From Icerya purchasi (Eukaryota; Arthropoda; Insecta; Hemiptera; Monophlebidae): a stretch of DNA of 64,000 bases. Positions 53,706-62,566 of this stretch are shown in pieces. The notes below the pieces were generated by a model. That model made no database searches. It was not told the DNA's origin and saw only the letters and a program-made list of their open reading frames with translations. The position numbers and the translations under genes are program-made. The DNA lies in NCBI GenBank assembly GCA_039619475.1, contig CM077115.1:588343643-588407642 (forward strand), written 5' to 3'. Numbering within the stretch: position 1 is the stretch's first letter; each line of letters starts with the position of its first letter.

Positions 53706-54204
53706 AATGCTTCAGGAATATGTTCTACTATATCTATAACCAATCAATGCTAATATAACTTGCTAACTATGATACGATGTGGTGTGTATGTGGCTGTGTA
53801 TATGTATGTGTGAGCGAGGAAGGTGATTGTATATGTGTGTGCTTTTGCGCGTGAATGTGTGGGTCCATGCGAGTATGTGTGGGTGCGACATGCACGTGAT
53901 TATTACATCGTTGCAGTCATCGTCATCGTCGCTGTAGGCATCATCATAATTATTATAAAAATTGTAAAAACATATTTGTCAACGTAATAACCGAAATTAA
54001 CATTAGTATATTCCATCAGGTACACTAGCACCGATAATATATACTTTAGAGGCAGAGTTAAACTGGGATGCGGACAGTGGAGAAATAGTCGTGACTGAAA
54101 TGTCCGCTAAATATATGGTTTTCCTTATCAAATTTTAAGAAGATGTATCTTTTTCTGTAAATAGGGAATAGTAGTCTCTTGATTAGTATTCAAGATGTCA
54201 GAGT
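53706..54204. other. GT-rich and AT-rich intergenic DNA
   Basis: No gene. A GT-rich low-complexity patch at about 53770-53890 interrupts the two blocks of family V repeats. Confidence 0.4.
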
Positions 54205-54345
54205 GTTGGTTATAATCATAAGTCCGATCCTTTTAAGCTGGTGAAAGCAAGGGACTCATGCAACTGTTTCCCAATCACTACTTCGTCGTCCGTCACATAA
54301 GCCTTAGTCGCATGCACTGTCGTGCATGAATTGTTTCCGTCCTTA
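54205..54345 (-). pseudogene. Family V decayed coding repeat, copy D (start only)
   Basis: The minus strand encodes DDEVVIGKQLHESLAFTSLK G and then departs from the family near 54215. Its start lies 706 bp downstream of the equivalent point in copy B, so B and D are adjacent units of a tandem array. It retains CAT (H) at the position of the shared TAG. Confidence 0.5.
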
Positions 54346-54545
54346 TCATATTCTTATGCTTTAAACACCATTTTCCTCAATTTAACTAATTATAGCCAAT
54401 TTTCCACCAGTTCTCCTCATTTTCTTACATTTCAGTACTTTTACACTGTTTTAGTCAATTTTTGCTATTTCTAACCATTTTCAATTATTTTAAGCACCTT
54501 CCACACAACTTTCCTCAATTTTTAACCATCTTTGTAAGAGTTTTT
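54346..54545 (-). repeat. Family V spacer between copies B and D
   Basis: On the minus strand this is an A-rich, 20-bp-phased spacer (for example GTGGAAAATTGGCTATAATT and GAGGAAAATGGTG) linking the end of copy B to the start of copy D. A T-run on the plus strand near 54541 lies at the 3' end of copy B. Confidence 0.6.
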
Positions 54546-55040
54546 TTTTTTCTTCTTCAAAATCTTTACTATGTCGGTAGTCGTCAGTGATAACCGTCCC
54601 TATTTTTTCTATCAGGCCCTCCACTTCGTCTGTGCACATCTCCAGCTTGGTAATTGACGCGGCCATTGAACGTTGTTGGCTATGCAATCGCGGTCTCCAT
54701 TTGATTATTGGGTTTACCGGTAGCATCTTTGAGCGCATGGTTTAATACACCCAGTCGGGCTGTGTCTTCAGCCGCCCGATGCAGGAGGTTCCGTTCGATA
54801 TCTTTAACAGACTACCGTGTTGACGTTTAATAAGACCATTCGTCGAATCTAAGACGTATGTTGCACGTTTGCCCAGCACAATCACAGAGATACCCCATAC
54901 ACTAAGGAAATCTTTAAACGTCTCTGTAACCATTCCTTTTATACTGGTGGAAGTAAAGAACTCCTATAACCGTTTACCAATAACTACTTCACCATCCAAC
55001 GTCAGAGCTTCAATCGCCGCTGCATCGCCATGGTGTAAAC
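54546..55040 (-). pseudogene. Family V decayed coding repeat, copy B (most complete)
   Basis: Minus-strand reading: an alanine-rich start, GEVVIGKRL, TAG, then SIKGMVTETFKDFLSVWG, a VLGKRATYVLD segment, GLIKRQHGSLLKI, and a stop at about 54741. In shifted frames the protein continues with LNHALKDATGKPNNQMETAI and then RSMAASITKLEMCTDEVEGL IEKI. The last part is predicted helical and could be a coiled coil. No known family is recognised. Two frame changes and two stops make it inactive, yet homology with copy A extends over both coding and spacer DNA. Confidence 0.5.
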
Positions 55041-55260
55041 GTTTTCCTCCCTATCATATTCTCATGCTTTAACACTATTATACCATTTTCCTCAGTTTTA
55101 ACTAATTATAACCAATTTTCCACTATTCTTCAACATGTTCTTATGTTTTAGGTGTTTTTACGCTATTTTTCACTAGTTTGTGCTATTTTCCAACATTTTC
55201 TTGTGCTTTAATGCCGTTCACACAATTTTACTCAATTTTTCGCCATCTTTCTCAGATTTG
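55041..55260 (-). repeat. Family V 20-bp-phased spacer (copy B)
   Basis: On the minus strand, eight or nine consecutive units of 19-21 bp can be marked, for example GTGGAAAATTGGTTATAATT, GAGGAAAATGGTATAATAGT and GTTAAAGCATGAGAATATGA. It is the clearest example of the phased spacer. Confidence 0.65.
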
Positions 55261-55342
55261 CAACAATTCGGCTTTCCCAACCAGTACTATAATTTAAAAG
55301 TGACTCCTATGTTTGAATGTCAGCACTTCTCTTGCGTAAATC

Positions 55343-55510
55343 CTATGATTTCCCAGATGCTGTATATTCTGCTATAATATCCACACCATCTTTTTTTTTG
55401 ACTTGTTTAATGATGTGATATTGGTTACCGTCTTTGGGTTGATTGAGCGTTACTCTAAACTCAGTCTGTTTATTAAACATATGATTTATTTTCGAATCAT
55501 CAGACCGATA
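55343..55510 (-). pseudogene. Possible coding remnant, unknown
   Basis: A minus-strand open stretch with protein-like composition (NKQTEFRVTLNQPKDGNQYH, KKKDGVDIIAEYTASGKS) ends at TGA or TAA just before the family V spacer. Its start is overlapped by the plus-strand retrotransposon beginning near 55500, which may have cut it. I recognise no family. It could be the end of another gene of the family V neighbourhood. Confidence 0.3.
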
Positions 55511-56307
55511 TGGATGTATGGTATTCAATTGCTGTTTATCGATCTCCAAGTAAAAATGTAGGTGAATTCATAAAAGAAACCGCAACGCTTTTAAAAAAAC
55601 TAAATAATAAGGATAATTTTTTGATATGTGGGGATTTCAATATTAATTTACTTCTTCATAATGCTCAGACGGAGAACTTACTAAACGTAATTTACGGGTC
55701 AGGAGGGATACAGTTAATAAGTGGAATTACAAGAGAGGAAGATCGGACGGATAGAAGTACTCAGTCATGCATAAATAATATCTTTATGAAGTTTAAAACT
55801 AACGAAATTACTTCGGGAATAGTCAATACGAAAATATCTGGCCATTATATCATCTGCAGTGCTTTTCGTATAGCGAACCTGAAAATAACTTATTATAAAA
55901 ATCCGCTAAAATGTGTTTTTGAAGAAGGAAGACTGCAGAACCAAATTAGTAATTATACCTGGAGCAAAGTAGGTAACTCCTCAACGGTGGGAGACGTATA
56001 CCATCGTTTTCGTTCAGTGTTCCAAAACATGTATAAAGATTGTAAAGTGGAGGTGAGTGAGGGGAAAAGGGGATGTAAATATAATCCTAAAAACGAATGG
56101 ATGAGTCAGAAAATAATTAATTTTATGAAAATCAGAGATCAATACTTTAAACTGAGTAAGGGAAATAGAACTAGCGTGAGATATAAAAATCTGTTCAAAA
56201 AATATCGGAATTTAGTTAAAACAGAAATAAGGAATGCCAAGCAGAAGTATTATCAAAGACAAATAGTGATGGCAAACAACGATAGCAAAAAAAAACATGG
56301 GGTATAA
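55510..56307 (+). pseudogene. Retrotransposon endonuclease and linker
   Basis: A 265-codon frame. It begins at the strand with VYRSPSKN, then LICGDFNINLL (active-site D and N), an S-C-INNIFM segment, and SGHYII, where SDH is expected: the catalytic D is G here. A long basic linker follows. The frame ends at about 56307 because of a one-base slip in the run of nine A near 56288; in the next phase the protein continues with TWGIINNIVSKKNKTT and the conserved HKAPGWDEI block at about 56551-56577. Confidence 0.75.
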
Positions 56308-56609
56308 TCAATAATATTGTTAGTAAAAAAAACAAAACGACAGTAGATGATTTCATTACTAAACATTTTGGGGATAGTTCAACAGTAGCTGAACAATTTA
56401 GCGAAAACTTCGTACGTCCGGTAGAAGAGCATAGACACACTTGTGACATTCAGTTACTGAGTACTAACGTTGACAAGTTAAATATGACCTCATTCTTCAT
56501 TCCACTTGCAAATGTTTCTCAAATAGAAGAAATAATTAACGATCTAAAAATTCACAAAGCACCAGGATGGGACGAGATTAGGGTGAAAGACATTAAATAA
56601 AACTCAAAG

Positions 56610-57341
56610 TTGTTAACTCCTATTTTAACCTGTATGGTCAATCGCTCAATTAAGGAAGCGTGCATCCCTGATGGGCTCAAAAGAGGTATTATTAGACCGA
56701 TATATAAGAAGAGGGCTCAAAACCAAATCGAAAACTATCGCCCAATAACAATAATGCTTGTAATAGCTAAAATTCTAGAACAGTATATCGGAAAACACTT
56801 AAGAAATTACGTGGAAAAAAACAATCTGCTCTATGAAAACCAACACGGATTTAGAGAAAAAAGATCCACCGTTACTTTACTAAGAACGTTTGTAAATGAG
56901 ATAAACACAGGACTATCGAGGGGAAACCAATTTATAATTACCTTTATAGACCTAGCTAAAGCTTTTGATCTAGTTGACCATGATCTGCTTATAAAAGATT
57001 TAGAAGATATGGGTATTGTAAATAATCAACTATTGTGGTTTAAGAATTATTTACAAAACAGGAGAAGCGTAGTAAAAATTGCAGGTAATATTAGTAATGA
57101 AAAGGTGAATCGATATGGAGTAGGTCAGGATACAATACTGGCTCCTATTCTATTTCTTATATACACGAACTCATTATATAAGGACATCAAAAATGCAAAG
57201 GTTTATGTATTTGCCGATGACATCGCATTATTAATGGAACATAAAAATGTAGAGATGGCGAAAAAATTACTGCAGCAAGATGTCGATAATCTCAGTAAAT
57301 GGGCGCATGACAGGAAGTTATGTATAAATGTAAATAAATGA
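56610..57341 (+). pseudogene. Retrotransposon reverse transcriptase
   Basis: A 243-codon frame in phase with the preceding coding part but separated from it by a TAA at about 56597. Motifs: YRPITIMLVIAKILEQ (fingers), QHGFREKRST, motif A FIDLAKAFDLVDHDLL, motif B GVGQDTILAPILFLIY (normally GVPQGTILGP, so three changes at conserved sites), and motif C YVFADDIALLM. The catalytic aspartates remain but the motif B changes would impair activity. The thumb is missing. Confidence 0.8.
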
Positions 57342-58050
57342 AAACTACTCTATATTCATAATATCTCTAAACATATGAGTCACCACCAGCGAATCAGTAT
57401 ACATAATAATGAATGCTTACATGAACGCTATGGGAATAAAATCACTCACCCATGTTCATGTCCACCTCTAGTGAATGTAAAGATTTTAAATACCTAGGAA
57501 TGGGTCACCCTCTTTCAGGCGCGACTCTATCGGGCGCAGCCTCTTTCGGGCGCAGGAGAACTCAGACCTTTTTACAGACCACCTACGGTGATTTTCAGGT
57601 ATCATCCGTTAAACGTTATCATCTGTGTTAGTGAAAAACACGAGTTACCAAATACTGTTATTAGAAATTCTGTCCAAAAAATATCGTTCTTCGTTAACGA
57701 TTTAGTTTTTTCGCGCGTATAGCATGTTATATATGCATACACATATGTAATCACGAAATACATATTTTACATGATTTTATTTGGTTATTCACTTTTTTAA
57801 AATAACGACTTTAGCGTGAAATACAGATAAACTGACTTTTGCGATGTAAATTTAAGAGTTCTGTTAGCAATAGTGATACGAAACGGACGAAAATTATTAA
57901 TATTAATAATCGTCCAAATGCATTATCGGTTTTTTTCATTTTCTTTTTTTCTGCTAATGTATAGTCAACTGTATCTAAAAAATTACAAATTATCAACTCT
58001 ACGTTTTTTTTTTGTTTTTTTTTTATAATACTAAATTTACAAATATAAAT

Positions 58051-58092
58051 CTAGGCGCCGTGTGTAACTACCTGGGCTATTACGGCACCTAG
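58051..58092 (-). other. Conserved 3'-UTR hairpin (copy 1)
   Basis: CTAGGCGCCGT (58051-58061) pairs with ACGGCACCTAG (58082-58092) except for one C-A mismatch, around a 20-base loop containing the complement of TAATAGCCC. The equivalent hairpin near 61535-61564 has a different stem sequence with preserved pairing. It is probably recognised by the element's reverse transcriptase. Confidence 0.7.
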
Positions 58093-58227
58093 ACTCACTT
58101 GAAATTACAGAAGGCGGTGCAGTCTGTTCGATGCTGCAAAATTGAACACTGCCCGAACACAATCCGGGTAGTTCGACAACAGACGGTGGGGTGAGGTATT
58201 ACTAGAAGTACGGGAAGTATGCCGGCA

Positions 58228-59259
58228 TCATTTCAGCAGATGCTCTACAGTTGGTGAGGCCATGAACCCGCATAGAGGGCAAGTGACCGGAGGGGGAGCT
58301 CCTTCAAAGACGTGATTGTGTGATAGTGCAGTGTGCCCCAGACGCAGTCTCGATAGGATCGAGAAATCCCTACGTGTGACGGGGAACGGCGGCCACCATG
58401 GGTCGGTGTCCGACTTTATGGATCTGAGCCAGGTTGTTTGTTCTGACCATAGTTTGCTCCACTCCTCAGCAAAGTGCATCAGAAAGACTGATGCGCCAAA
58501 ACGAGGCAGTAAGGCGTTAAACGGCATCGGGCTAGATAGAGTTGCCTTAGCAGCCAAGTCAACCCGCTCATTGTCGGGAACCCCAACATGACCAGGAACC
58601 CATAAGAATGTGACATATACCTCAGATCGTGAAAGTTGGAATAGGAGGTTTTTTATTTTAATTATTAGAGAGTTGCAACTGTCTGGACTCTGGATGGCTT
58701 TTATAGATTGAAGTGAGTCTGTAATCAGAAGGGCATTTTGAGACGCTAGGTTGGAAGAATATGTCTCAAGGCAAAGAAGGATCCCAAACATTTCTGCCTC
58801 TAAAGTAGAGCAGTAGTCGTTTAGGCGCTCGGTGTACATTACACCTCCAATTTCATAAGCGCATGCGGTTGGTGAAGGAGAATTAGTAGGACTCGCTTTA
58901 GCTGCGTCTGTGTACATGTGAATGTAGTTAGGCAAGAAGGCGAGTTTATTTGATACTACTTGAGCCATGGGTATAGAAAGGTTAGATGCTCCTAAGGGAT
59001 CTGCTAAAGATATGTTCATAGATGTTGAGACATGAATCCAGGGCGCTAAAGCGGTCGGATTAACATGGTGATCGCTCCAATTTATGCCTATCTTAGAAAG
59101 AAAAGTTAAAGCCTTGACCAATGGATCGCCAGGAAAGGATGGGAATGGGATTTGGAAGTTACTGGTGGAAAAATGATCTGGTAAGGAATAACGAAATAAT
59201 CTCGAAAGGTGAGATAATCGCGAATAATAGATAAAGGAGGAAGGCCCACCAAAGCACAA
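58228..59259 (-). pseudogene. RNase H part of the retrotransposon
   Basis: A 343-codon frame covering the region between RT and RNase H, RNase H itself, and the start of the terminal cysteine-histidine motif. RNase H residues D118 (MYTDAAK), E155 (EAEMFG), D181 (ITDSL), H224 (WVPGHVG) and D234 are all present; this enzyme removes RNA from the cDNA hybrid. The motif CPLCGFMASPTVEHLL follows, then a TGA at 58228; in the same phase the protein continues to about 58105. A frameshift near 59190-59250 separates this frame from the RT part. Confidence 0.82.
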
Positions 59260-59831
59260 ACGCCCAACGAAGGAGAAGTTCGGTGCGCCCCAAGTATGAT
59301 ACGTAAAGAAGTATTATGGATAGGATCGATAGATTTTAGAAGAGTTTTATTAGCCGAAGAATACACCTGACAACCGTATGACAGTTTACTCAGGATAAGG
59401 GCTTTGTATACTGATAACAGCAATTTTGGATCTATATTGTACTTGTGGTTGTATAAACATTTCAAGATGGACAAGGATTTCATGCAACTACGCTTAAGGA
59501 TAGACATGTGTGGAGCCCACGATAATCTCTCATCGAACGTTAGACCCAGAAACTTTATGGAAGGAAGGAATGGGATAGGTACATGTTTTAGGTAGAGGAT
59601 GATATCAGGATTGGAAATAGTACGACGCTTCTTTAGGAATTCGACACATGCAGTTTTTGAGGATGAGAAATCCAAGCCATTCTTTTCCGCCCAGTTTTGT
59701 AATCTATTGATCGTTGACTGTAGGATAGACATCGCATTAGCGGGGAAGTTTGAAGGAAGAGATATGTTAAGGTCATCAATGAACAAACTGTCTGTTACCG
59801 GCGGCCTTATGAACTTTGCTATATCGTTTAT
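59106..59831 (-). pseudogene. RT palm and thumb of the retrotransposon
   Basis: It begins at the mariner junction with a segment reading INDIAKFI and then LFIDDLNISL, which is the motif C box with FIDD in place of YADD. It continues with IKFLGLTFDERLSWAPHM and the thumb with YGCQVYSS and ILGAHRTSPS. The neighbouring element at 62567-63883 has IVDDLNISL at the same place, so the D-D-L-N-I-S signature marks one family. It has no start codon of its own and would not be translated alone. Confidence 0.8.
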
Positions 59832-59832
59832 A

Positions 59833-61182
59833 CAGGGTGGGCGAAAAGAACATCTCGAATTTTAAATGCTCGTCAAATAAAGACTAATATACTTACGGAA
59901 ATGAAACAAATGTTAAAATACTTTAAAAAGAACGCCATTTATGGTACACTATTAGTTTTGAACAATACTCCGTATGAACAGTCACCATTTTAATTTTTAC
60001 ATTGTTGCAATCTTTCCCCAAAATTATGCATTACTTTTTTAAGAGTTGGTTTTTTAATCGCCGCAATTTCCTTCTGAATGGCCAATTTCATCTCGTCGGT
60101 TGTTGCTGGTTTACCCTCGTACACCTTGCTTTTCAAGTAGCCCCATAGGTAAAAATCTGTCGGTGTTAAATCCGGACTGTGCGGCGGCCAAAACAGCTCA
60201 CAGTTTCGCGAAATCAAGCGGTCCTGAAACTTCTCTCTTAATAACCGCAAAACATCGTTACGAATATGTGGTGTGGCCCCGTCTTGTTGAAACCACGTTT
60301 TAGATAATGCAATCCTCTTCCGTCTGAGCTCCGGTAGAAAAAACTCGTTTAACATTTGGATGTAGCGGTCGCCGTTCACAGTAACATTCGCTCCGTCCTC
60401 CTCGAAGAAGTAGGGACCGATTATCGCTTTCGCACTGACTGCGCACCATACCGTGATACGAGGGGAGTGCAAGGGTAACGGGTGAACGATTCGAGGGTTC
60501 TCAGTAGCATAATACCGCAAGTTTTGTTTATTAACGTTACCATTTAAATCGAAATGCGCCTCGTCGCTAAAAAAAACATAATCCAAATCGACGTCTTCTT
60601 CCTCCAGCATATCCAAAAATTTATTAAAAAATTCTAACCTTCTTGGGTTATCTGTTGGTATCAATTCTTGGGTTAGTTGTATCTTGTATGGATGCATATT
60701 GAGGTCGTTTCGAATTATTCTTCTGAGTGAAGTACGGGGAATTTTCAAGGCGGAAGCCTGGCGACGAACGGATCTGCGCGGACTTTGCGGCAATGCTACG
60801 CGCACTTTGTCGATGTTTGTCGGGGTTCTAGACGATCGACGGCGACCTTGATGGTTGACCGCCACCACACTACCGTATTCTCGGAAGTTTTTTACCCATT
60901 TGAGGATACTTTTACGGTCGGGGGGATTGTCATGACGTTTTAAATCAAATTGTTTTTTAAACGCGCGTTGTACCGCGATTATACTTTCACCGTTTTTCAC
61001 AAAGTACTCGACAACGAAAGAGCGTTGTTTACGCGTCCACGACATCATGACTACCAACCAACTATATTTATATTAAACGGCATATTATTTAGCGCCAGAT
61101 GGCGTTGCAATCGCTACGCTAACTTATAGTGTATGATTTTGACGAGCGTTTGAAATTCGGGATGCTCTTTTGGCCCAACCTA
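59833..61182 (-). mobile_element. Intact-looking Tc1/mariner element, DD41D
   Basis: A 1350-bp element flanked by TA (59831-59832 and 61183-61184). Terminal inverted repeats of 45 bp (59833-59877 and 61138-61182) match at 38 positions and start CAGGGTGGGC and TAGGTTGGGC. A single transposase gene fills the interior. It interrupts the retrotransposon at 58006-61187. Confidence 0.93.
59990..61057 (-). CDS. Tc1/mariner transposase, DD41D
   Basis: A 355-codon undamaged frame; the start may be M1, M4 or M5 of MVVMMSW. Residues 6-60 form a helix-turn-helix of the kind found in this group (W7, then FVVEYF and IAVQRAFKKQF), and residues 80-125 a second HTH with SVRRQASAL and RIIRNDL. The catalytic triad is D165 (FFSDEAHF), D259 (WFQQDGATPH) and D301 (SPDLTPTDFYLWG), giving exactly 41 residues between the second and third acid. 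DD41D is a recognised subgroup of Tc1/mariner. The enzyme would cut at the terminal repeats and insert at TA. With frame and ends intact, activity is possible, though the 7 mismatches between the ends argue for some age. Confidence 0.93.
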   Translation of the reverse strand: MVVMMSWTRKQRSFVVEYFVKNGESIIAVQRAFKKQFDLKRHDNPPDRKSILKWVKNFREYGSVVAVNHQGRRRSSRTPTNIDKVRVALPQSPRRSVRRQASALKIPRTSLRRIIRNDLNMHPYKIQLTQELIPTDNPRRLEFFNKFLDMLEEEDVDLDYVFFSDEAHFDLNGNVNKQNLRYYATENPRIVHPLPLHSPRITVWCAVSAKAIIGPYFFEEDGANVTVNGDRYIQMLNEFFLPELRRKRIALSKTWFQQDGATPHIRNDVLRLLREKFQDRLISRNCELFWPPHSPDLTPTDFYLWGYLKSKVYEGKPATTDEMKLAIQKEIAAIKKPTLKKVMHNFGERLQQCKN

Positions 61183-61534
61183 TATAAAACTCTACGTTAT
61201 TTAAAGTGTAACATAACTGGATTGAATTTGCTTCTGATACATATTCCTTATATAATTTTTCTTTTTTATTCGTATCTAGTAAGTTTATTTGAGGATACGT
61301 TTATTGAAGTTTTTTCTGTGATCTATGATTTTAATTATATATTTAATTCCTTTACGAATCAACCCTGGTTTCAAAGAAATATCGAAAAACACAAACAAAG
61401 GCGCAAAAATTTTTAAACATAAACACATTTATGTTAATACTGGACGAGAAATATATACGATATTACAAATTAAAAATTAAACATCTTTGTTTTGAATTTT
61501 TTATTTTTTCTTTTTTTATTTTTTTATTTTGAGT

Positions 61535-61564
61535 GTCGTGTACAGATGCCGGGGCTATTACGAC
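61535..61564 (-). other. Conserved 3'-UTR hairpin (copy 2)
   Basis: GTCGT (61535-61539) pairs with ACGAC (61560-61564) around a 20-base loop containing the complement of TAATAGCCCC. Compared with copy 1, the second stem pair changed on both sides (GCCGT/ACGGC against GTCGT/ACGAC), which is compensatory change. Confidence 0.7.
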
Positions 61565-61580
61565 ATTATGACAATCGGAG

Positions 61581-62566
61581 TTAAATGGTTCGAAATAAGT
61601 TAGTTGTATGAAGATACCGAATAATGTCTGCAATGTTCAAAGGCGAGTTGGCCAAAGACGACTGCAAAGACGCTATGCGGAGATTAGGGCGCTGGAGCGC
61701 GAAGAGGGGGCACTCCAGGAGCAGGTGTTTGTAGGAGCGGGGGGAAGGGAGCGAAAGGGGCATTCGAAAGGGGGCTCGCAATTAAGTAAGAGATGCTCAT
61801 GAGTCAGCGAAATATGTCCAATGCGGAGTTCTGCCATAGCCACAAAGTGGGTTCTGGGGAGGTCAGAAGGAGAGAACCAAGGGTCAATTCCGTGTTTTAT
61901 CTCTCTTAGAAAGTAAGATTGTCTAGTGAGCCAATCTTGCTTCCATTGGGATTGCACAAGATTTTTTATGGATTTTACTATGTCGACGGGAAGAGGAGGG
62001 GAACCGGGCATTGGGCACAACAGTGTTGACTTAGCAGCGATTTCAGCTAAGTAATTACCCCTAAGTTCGGTGTGGCTTGGCACCCACAAGAAAGTAATTT
62101 GGTGGGAGGATGATCTTAATTTTAAGATTAGGGATTGTATAGAGTTGGTTATGTAATTCGATGGAGATTGTTGGGGAAGGGACTCCAAAGCTGCTAGTGA
62201 ATCAGATACAATCAAAATGCGACTGTTGGGTGGAGGGGATTTAATTGCGGATTCGAGGGCTAGGAAAATGGGATAAAGTTCGGCATCGAGAACGAAACAG
62301 TGGTCATGGAGGCGAGCGGACGACGAAACTAAGTCAGAGTGAAAGGAACAAGCAGTAGGAGACGATTTGGAAACAGGGCATGATTTCGCGCCGTCAGTGA
62401 AGTAGGCTTGGTGATTTGAATATTTTTTAAGGGTTGCGCAGATTCTGGTGCTTAGGATGGAGGAGGAGATTTTTCCCCTGGAAAAATGTACAAGGGAATA
62501 ATCGATTTCAGCTGGTAGGGTAGCCCCGGGTGGAAGAGGAGGTGGTGTATTGAGGTTTTTGAAGTG
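61581..62566 (-). pseudogene. RNase H and C-terminal region
   Basis: This reading frame is in phase with the RT frame and separated from it only by a TAA at 62567-62569. RNase H landmarks: YFTDGAKS (about 62390), LDAELYPI (about 62285), IVSDSLAA (about 62200) and WVPSHTELRGN (about 62075). A frameshift near 61735-61745 moves the terminal part into the frame containing HLLLECPLFALQRPNL, which ends at 61581. Without these two lesions the ORF2 C-terminus would be whole. Fewer lesions than in most other copies here suggest a young insertion. Confidence 0.8.

Larger units (their letters stand above)
55500..57520 (+). mobile_element. CR1/Jockey-like non-LTR retrotransposon remnant (EN-RT)
   Basis: A plus-strand element lacking the start of the endonuclease and everything after the RT palm. 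The endonuclease and RT parts are described separately. After a TGA at 57339 the reading continues in shifted phases to a KDFKYLGM block at about 57477-57500, then the sequence enters repeat X. The lesions are few, so the insertion is not very old. Confidence 0.8.
58006..61187 (-). mobile_element. 5'-truncated I-like retrotransposon, itself hit by mariner
   Basis: Oriented on the minus strand. Its 3' end is the A-rich tail seen as T-runs at 58006-58022. The 3' untranslated region holds a hairpin (58051-58092). Coding sequence runs from 58070 to 59831. At 59831 the mariner interrupts it, and only about five bases of the retrotransposon remain on the other side before the target duplication. 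It was thus 5'-truncated within RT on arrival, and the mariner later landed at the TA almost at its 5' edge. Confidence 0.88.
57527..61435 (+). repeat. Dispersed repeat X, copy 2, split by nested insertions
   Basis: Its left part is 57527-57994 and its right part is 61199-61435; together they align with 17258-17985. The 11-bp sequence AACTCTACGTT occurs at 57995-58005 and again at 61188-61198, as expected for a target-site duplication made by the retrotransposon between them. Confidence 0.85.
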
